Made by a program: the position numbers and the translations under genes. The notes beneath the pieces are model-generated. The model was given only the letters and a program-made list of their open reading frames with translations, ran no database searches and was not told the DNA's origin. From assembly GCA_902785575.1 (NCBI GenBank), contig CACZZF010000014.1, positions 91,352 through 155,351 on the forward strand: a DNA stretch of 64,000 nucleotides, written 5' to 3'. Below are positions 60,346 through 64,000 of this stretch, one piece after another (positions within the stretch are counted from its first letter, which is position 1; each line of letters begins with the position of its first letter). Origin of the DNA: an uncultured Bacteroidia bacterium. Its GTDB lineage: Bacteria; Bacteroidota; Bacteroidia; Bacteroidales; UBA932.

Positions 60346-61488
60346 TTATTCTTTGAAATGTCTGAGAGTTCCGAGCAGCGTGCTCTCAAATACATCTTTT
60401 TCCCTGTCGGAAAGGAATCCCACCTCGATCGGGACTTGGAACATCCTCACTTTCAGCTCATCGGGAATATTCTTAAGGTCCAGAATCCTTTGGCAGTCTT
60501 TCTCGGTAGTCGCGACGACTGCGGTGGGGTGTTCCCTGACTGCCCGCAGGATCGCCCGGATGTCACCCTTGGTGTAGTTGTGGTGGTCCTCGAAACGGAA
60601 ATGCTTGATAATCTTGTGCTCGTCGCTGAGGTACATCCGCAGGGGAGTGTCCTTCGCTATACCAGAGAACAGGATGAGCTTCTGGGAATAAGCGTAACGT
60701 GGATCAGCTTCCTTGAAGATTGGCTGCAGGCTGCTGTACCAGATGGTGGTGAAAAACAGAAACTTCTCTTGTCCTCGCTTGTCGATGCCCTTGCATGTGA
60801 GCGGATCGTAATCTTTCAGTCCTAGTTCCCCGGCCCACTTGATTTTCTGCTCGTCCTCCAGATAAGCGGGGCATTTTGATACAATTAAAATATCAGCCTC
60901 TGACAATCTCTCGGGAAGATCCCTGAGCCTGCCGAAAGGCAACAGGTGATCTTTCTGGACCGGACGATTGTAATCTACCAATATTATATTAATAGAGGCT
61001 TTCAGCGCCCTGTACTGGAAAGCGTCATCAAGAACAATCAAGTCCGCGGGAGCGATCTGATCGTCAGCGCTACGACGCGCCCTTTTCTCTGTTTTGAGCT
61101 TCTCCGGATGGCAGAGGATGTCGCATCCTTTGACCCTGTCCCGGTCCACGGCCACAGTGACTCCGGGGAACTTCTTCTTTATCTGGAGCGGCTCGTCACC
61201 GAACTCTTTGACGGTGCCTTCCCGTTTGACGATCCTGAAGCCCCTTGAAGAGCGGCGATGGCCCCTGGAAAGGACCGCGTTGTCCTCATAGGCCCAATCA
61301 TCGCTCTTGAGAAGAGTCCGGAGAATCATCTCTGTGTGAGGGGTTTTGCCGGTTCCTCCGGCGGTGATATTGCCGACGCAGATGGTGGGAACATCGCAGG
61401 TTTTAACCTTGCGGATCCCGTGATCATAGCAGAAGTGCCTGAGCTTCAGGGTGAGATAATATGGAAGAAGAATGATTCTGTCAAGCAT
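60346..61488 (-). CDS. lpxK: Tetraacyldisaccharide 4'-kinase
   Basis: Lipid A biosynthesis: phosphorylates the 4' position at the inner membrane. About 380 residues from the ATG at 61488 (MLDRIILLPYYLTLKLRHF), the normal LpxK N-terminus; an ATG at 61539 would lie deeper in dus. Walker A is NITAGGTGKTPHTEMI; also LSRGHRRSSRGF, GDEPLQIKKKFP, and DLIVLDDAFQYRAL. Overlaps the end of the dus gene by eight bases. Confidence 0.95.
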   Translation of the reverse strand: MLDRIILLPYYLTLKLRHFCYDHGIRKVKTCDVPTICVGNITAGGTGKTPHTEMILRTLLKSDDWAYEDNAVLSRGHRRSSRGFRIVKREGTVKEFGDEPLQIKKKFPGVTVAVDRDRVKGCDILCHPEKLKTEKRARRSADDQIAPADLIVLDDAFQYRALKASINIILVDYNRPVQKDHLLPFGRLRDLPERLSEADILIVSKCPAYLEDEQKIKWAGELGLKDYDPLTCKGIDKRGQEKFLFFTTIWYSSLQPIFKEADPRYAYSQKLILFSGIAKDTPLRMYLSDEHKIIKHFRFEDHHNYTKGDIRAILRAVREHPTAVVATTEKDCQRILDLKNIPDELKVRMFQVPIEVGFLSDREKDVFESTLLGTLRHFKE

Positions 61489-62506
61489 CGCGGCACAAAG
61501 ATACAAAATTATCTCCCCATTTTTCCGCGATATAGTCAAGAATATTCAGAACCTCGTCCGGATCATTCTCAGTCACGAGCCGCATCCGGGTCTCCTTGAA
61601 ATCAGGAAGGCCTTTGAAATAACAGCTCAAATGGCGGCGCATCTCATAGACTCCGACCGGAACGCCTTTGAACTTCACGGAAAGGCGGAAGTGCCTCTTG
61701 GCCAGATCCACACGCTCCCTGACCCCTGGAGAGGGAAGCTCCTCACCAGTCTGGAGCAGATGTTTGATCTCATTGAATATCCATGGGCGGCCGAACGACG
61801 CTCTCGCTACCATGATTCCGTCCACCCCATAGCGCTCAAAGGCATCCTTGGCTTTTGGGGCGGAATCGATATCCCCATTACCTATTATAGGTATATTCAT
61901 CCTTGGATTGTTCTTGACTTCTCCGATAAGGGTCCAGTCAGCCTCGCCTTTGTACATTTGGCAGCGGGTGCGGCCGTGGATGGTCAATGCCTTGATCCCG
62001 CAGTCCTGGAGGCGTTCGGCAAGCTCCACGATTATCTTGCTTTTATCGTCCCAACCCAGCCTGGTCTTGACTGTCACAGGCTTTCCTACGGCCTCGACTA
62101 TCCGCTTTGTGATCATGACCATCTTGTCAGGGTCCCTCATCATCCCTGATCCGGCCCCTCTGGCCGCGATCTTGCTGACTGGACAGCCGAAATTGATATC
62201 GATAAGGTCGCAGCCATGGCCACCTACGATTTCTTCGGCATGGTCGGCCATCTTGGCTGCCTCCACCATCGCGTCAGGGTCGCTGCCGTAGATCTGTATG
62301 CCGATCGGAGCCTCGTCATCGTAGGTCATCAGCTTGGCGTAAGCCTTCTTCGCGTCGCGGATCAGACCCTCGGCGGGAATGAACTCCGTGTACACCATGT
62401 CGGCACCCTGCTCCCGGCATATTCCCCGGAAGGACGCGTCAGTCACATCCTCCATCGGCGCCAGCAGCACCGGTCTTTCTCCCAGCTCTATGCTCCCTAT
62501 CTTCAT
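61481..62506 (-). CDS. tRNA-dihydrouridine synthase
   Basis: About 341 residues from the ATG at 62506 (MKIGSIELGERPVLLAPME). FMN enzyme that reduces uridines in tRNA D loops. Motifs: LLAPMEDVTDASFRGICREQ, DINFGCPVSKIAARGAGSGM (catalytic Cys), PVTVKTRLGWDD, LTIHGRTRCQMYKGEADW, IGNGDIDSAPKAKD and GIMVARASFGRPWIF. DusB-like by overall pattern. First gene of the dus-lpxK pair. Confidence 0.95.
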   Translation of the reverse strand: MKIGSIELGERPVLLAPMEDVTDASFRGICREQGADMVYTEFIPAEGLIRDAKKAYAKLMTYDDEAPIGIQIYGSDPDAMVEAAKMADHAEEIVGGHGCDLIDINFGCPVSKIAARGAGSGMMRDPDKMVMITKRIVEAVGKPVTVKTRLGWDDKSKIIVELAERLQDCGIKALTIHGRTRCQMYKGEADWTLIGEVKNNPRMNIPIIGNGDIDSAPKAKDAFERYGVDGIMVARASFGRPWIFNEIKHLLQTGEELPSPGVRERVDLAKRHFRLSVKFKGVPVGVYEMRRHLSCYFKGLPDFKETRMRLVTENDPDEVLNILDYIAEKWGDNFVSLCRDA

Positions 62507-62555
62507 TTCAATTGATGATGGAAAACAAAAATACGATTTTTTCAAAAAAAATTGC

Positions 62556-62563
62556 TACCTTTG
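62556..62563 (+). promoter_or_regulatory. Putative -7 element of the rplM-rpsI promoter
   Basis: TACCTTTG matches TAnnTTTG exactly, 60 bases ahead of the rplM start. A T-run lies at the -33 position rather than TTTG. Confidence 0.6.
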
Positions 62564-62623
62564 CGTCCCCTATGTTGTGTAGGGATCGCAATTATTTATG
62601 TTAAACCATTAAAGATCAAGACA

Positions 62624-63076
62624 GTGGACACACTTAGCTACAAAACAGTATCGCTCAACAAGGCGACTGTGAACAAGGAGTGGGTTGTCATCGATGCCAC
62701 GGATCTTCCGCTTGGCCGTCTTGCCTCTAGGGTTGCTCTTGTCCTCCGCGGCAAGAACAAGCCCGGGTTCACCCCCCATGTTGATTGCGGTGACAACGTC
62801 ATCGTCATTAACGCCGAGAAGGTGGCCCTCAAGGGTGACAAGATGGAAAGCCGTGTTTACACTCGCTACACCGGTTATCCGGGTGGCCAGCGTTTCACGA
62901 CTCCCAAGGAGATTCTCGCGAAGAGACCCGCTGAACTCGTGAGGAGGTCCGTCAAAGGAATGCTCCCCAAGACCCGTCTTGGTGAAAAGATTCTCCACAA
63001 CCTGCATGTTTACGCGGGTCCCGAGCATCCCCACCAGGCGCAGAATCCCAGAGAAATTAAGTTGAACGAAATCTAA
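62624..63076 (+). CDS. rplM: 50S ribosomal protein L13
   Basis: 150 residues with a GTG start at 62624 (read as [16 protein letters not shown]), chosen because L13 of Bacteroidetes begins this way; an ATG at 62552 would add a non-family stretch. Motifs [46 protein letters not shown] and GMLPKTRLG are typical. Followed nine bases later by rpsI. Confidence 0.97.
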   Translation: MDTLSYKTVSLNKATVNKEWVVIDATDLPLGRLASRVALVLRGKNKPGFTPHVDCGDNVIVINAEKVALKGDKMESRVYTRYTGYPGGQRFTTPKEILAKRPAELVRRSVKGMLPKTRLGEKILHNLHVYAGPEHPHQAQNPREIKLNEI

Positions 63077-63084
63077 CAGAGCAA

Positions 63085-63474
63085 ATGGAGAAGAAAAACG
63101 CCCTTGGAAGACGTAAAACAGCCGTCGCTCGTGTTTATCTCGCCGCTGGGAAAGGCAACATCACGATCAATGACCGCGCCCTTGAGGAGTACTTCAAGGA
63201 GGGTTCGCTTCAGTACATCGTGAACCAGCCGTTCGCCGTGACGAAGACAGAAGGTCAGTTTGACGTGAAGGTGAATGTGGTCGGTGGAGGCACCAAAGGC
63301 CAGGCAGAGGCTATCAGGCTCGGTATTTCCCGCGCCCTTAGCGATCTCGACAGAGAGGCTTACCGCCCTGCTCTTAAGGCTGAGGGATTCCTGACCCGTG
63401 ACTCCCGCGAGGTCGAGAGGAAGAAGCCCGGTCAGCCTGGCGCACGCGCCCGCTTCCAGTTCAGCAAGCGTTAG
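63085..63474 (+). CDS. rpsI: 30S ribosomal protein S9
   Basis: 129 residues ([19 protein letters not shown]), ending in the conserved basic tail [11 protein letters not shown] that reaches the P-site tRNA. GLGRRKT-type start, [19 protein letters not shown] and [11 protein letters not shown] are present. Paired with rplM as in most bacteria. Confidence 0.98.
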   Translation: MEKKNALGRRKTAVARVYLAAGKGNITINDRALEEYFKEGSLQYIVNQPFAVTKTEGQFDVKVNVVGGGTKGQAEAIRLGISRALSDLDREAYRPALKAEGFLTRDSREVERKKPGQPGARARFQFSKR

Positions 63475-63513
63475 TTTGCCGGAAGAGAACAAGCTGTTTT
63501 ATGTTTTTTTGCA

Positions 63514-63605
63514 CAGTCCGGTGCGACAAATCCAGCCCTATTTGGCAGGATGCCGAGACTGCGGAAAATCCCGGAGACCGGAGCAGCTCCGCTACTTTCG
63601 GGATT
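63514..63605 (+). promoter_or_regulatory. Structured leader ahead of rpsB (candidate regulatory RNA)
   Basis: Two hairpins fill the gap. The first joins CAGTCCGG (63514-63521) with CCGAGACTG (63553-63561, one bulge). The second joins AATCCCG (63567-63573) with CGGGATT (63599-63605) and encloses CGGAG-CAG-CTCCG (63579-63591). Such leaders ahead of rpsB are known sites of control by the S2 protein in other bacteria; I cannot tell if this is one of the described classes. Confidence 0.5.
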
Positions 63606-63648
63606 GAAGTAAAGAGTTTACAAACAGAAATTTAAATTTCAATTAACA

Positions 63649-64000
63649 ATGCCACGCACAAATTTCCAAGAACTTCTTGATGCAGGCGTACATTTCGGTC
63701 ACTTGGCCAGGAAATGGAACCCTAAGATGGCTCCTTATATCTTCGATCAGAAGAACGGGATCCACATCATCGACCTGCACAAGACCATCGTCAAGATAGA
63801 CGAGGCTGCCGACGCGATGAAAGAGCTTGCGCGTTCAGGTCGCAAGATCCTCTTCGTAGCCACCAAGAAACAGGCTAAGGAGATCGTCGCTGAGAAGGCT
63901 GCGGCAGTCAACATGCCATCGATAACCGAGCGCTGGGCGGGCGGTATGCTTACCAACTTCCCGACCATCCGCAAGGCTGTCAAGAAGATGAACACCATCG
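63649..64000 (+). CDS. rpsB: 30S ribosomal protein S2, N-terminal part, cut by window edge
   Basis: Starts at the ATG at 63649 (MPRTNFQELLDAGVHFGHLA) and runs open off the window, 117 codons visible. S2 hallmarks: GVHFGHLARKWNPKMAPYIF, KNGIHIIDLHKT, LFVATKKQAKEIV and ERWAGGMLTNFPTI. Usually followed by tsf. Confidence 0.97.
   Translation, partial: MPRTNFQELLDAGVHFGHLARKWNPKMAPYIFDQKNGIHIIDLHKTIVKIDEAADAMKELARSGRKILFVATKKQAKEIVAEKAAAVNMPSITERWAGGMLTNFPTIRKAVKKMNTI

Overview
The window is a chromosomal stretch of a member of Bacteroidales (Bacteroidetes); genus cannot be fixed from sequence alone. Signs are a SusC/SusD pair, SusC/Oar-type TonB receptors with carboxypeptidase-regulatory domains, BACON lipoproteins, the pheA-aminotransferase-tyrA-DAHP synthase/chorismate mutase gene order, GTG starts on rplM and pheA, and repeated Bacteroidetes-type promoters (TTTG about 20 bases before TAnnTTTG).

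Layout. 1-4.85 kb: a type II-C CRISPR locus, with partial cas1 and complete cas9 leftward and a divergent candidate tracrRNA gene with its own promoter and terminator; the array is not in the window. 5-15.7 kb: small secreted protein, metK behind a SAM-II-like riboswitch, an Oar-type TonB receptor paired with a BACON/OB-fold-like lipoprotein, and a GH92 alpha-mannosidase fused to a phosphodiester glycosidase (NAGPA-like) domain. 15.7-26.4 kb: a long leftward run with ypfJ-like protease, two NagB proteins (one fused to a PIG-L deacetylase), three small secreted proteins, purL and cysS. 26.6-27 kb: tRNA-Leu(CAA) followed by an unusual nest of repeats. 27.3-32.1 kb: exported EEP-family phosphohydrolase, sialidase-like and GH43-like proteins, GNAT acetyltransferase.

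32.3-39.4 kb is the main accessory island: ten leftward, tightly packed, AT-richer genes, nearly all of unrecognised family. They encode a DUF6140-like small protein, coiled-coil and membrane proteins, a zinc ribbon, a membrane-anchored P-loop GTPase-like protein, a tail-anchored protein, an unknown protein and, at the distal end, a WHH-type HNH nuclease of the polymorphic-toxin kind. Related palindromic (REP-like) repeats bracket it, and a REP-associated Y1 transposase (RAYT) lies just beyond. I regard this as the best candidate for an undescribed (possibly conflict or defence) system.

41.6-47.6 kb: LRR lipoprotein, HTH-like protein, transmembrane Ser/Thr kinase, a beta-barrel-like protein rich in repeat-derived peptide, pfkA and a sialidase. 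47.6-54.4 kb: PA14-phosphoesterase, pyrH-frr, and the aromatic amino acid operon. 54.5-60.3 kb: a lone tyrosine recombinase divergent from a strongly codon-biased SusCD pair. 60.3-64 kb: lpxK-dus and the rplM-rpsI-rpsB ribosomal protein genes, with a structured leader before rpsB.

A theme across the window is short palindromic repeats lying in frame inside coding sequences: cysS (twice), purL, the Ser/Thr kinase, an aromatic aminotransferase and a secreted barrel protein all carry peptide segments encoded by such elements.
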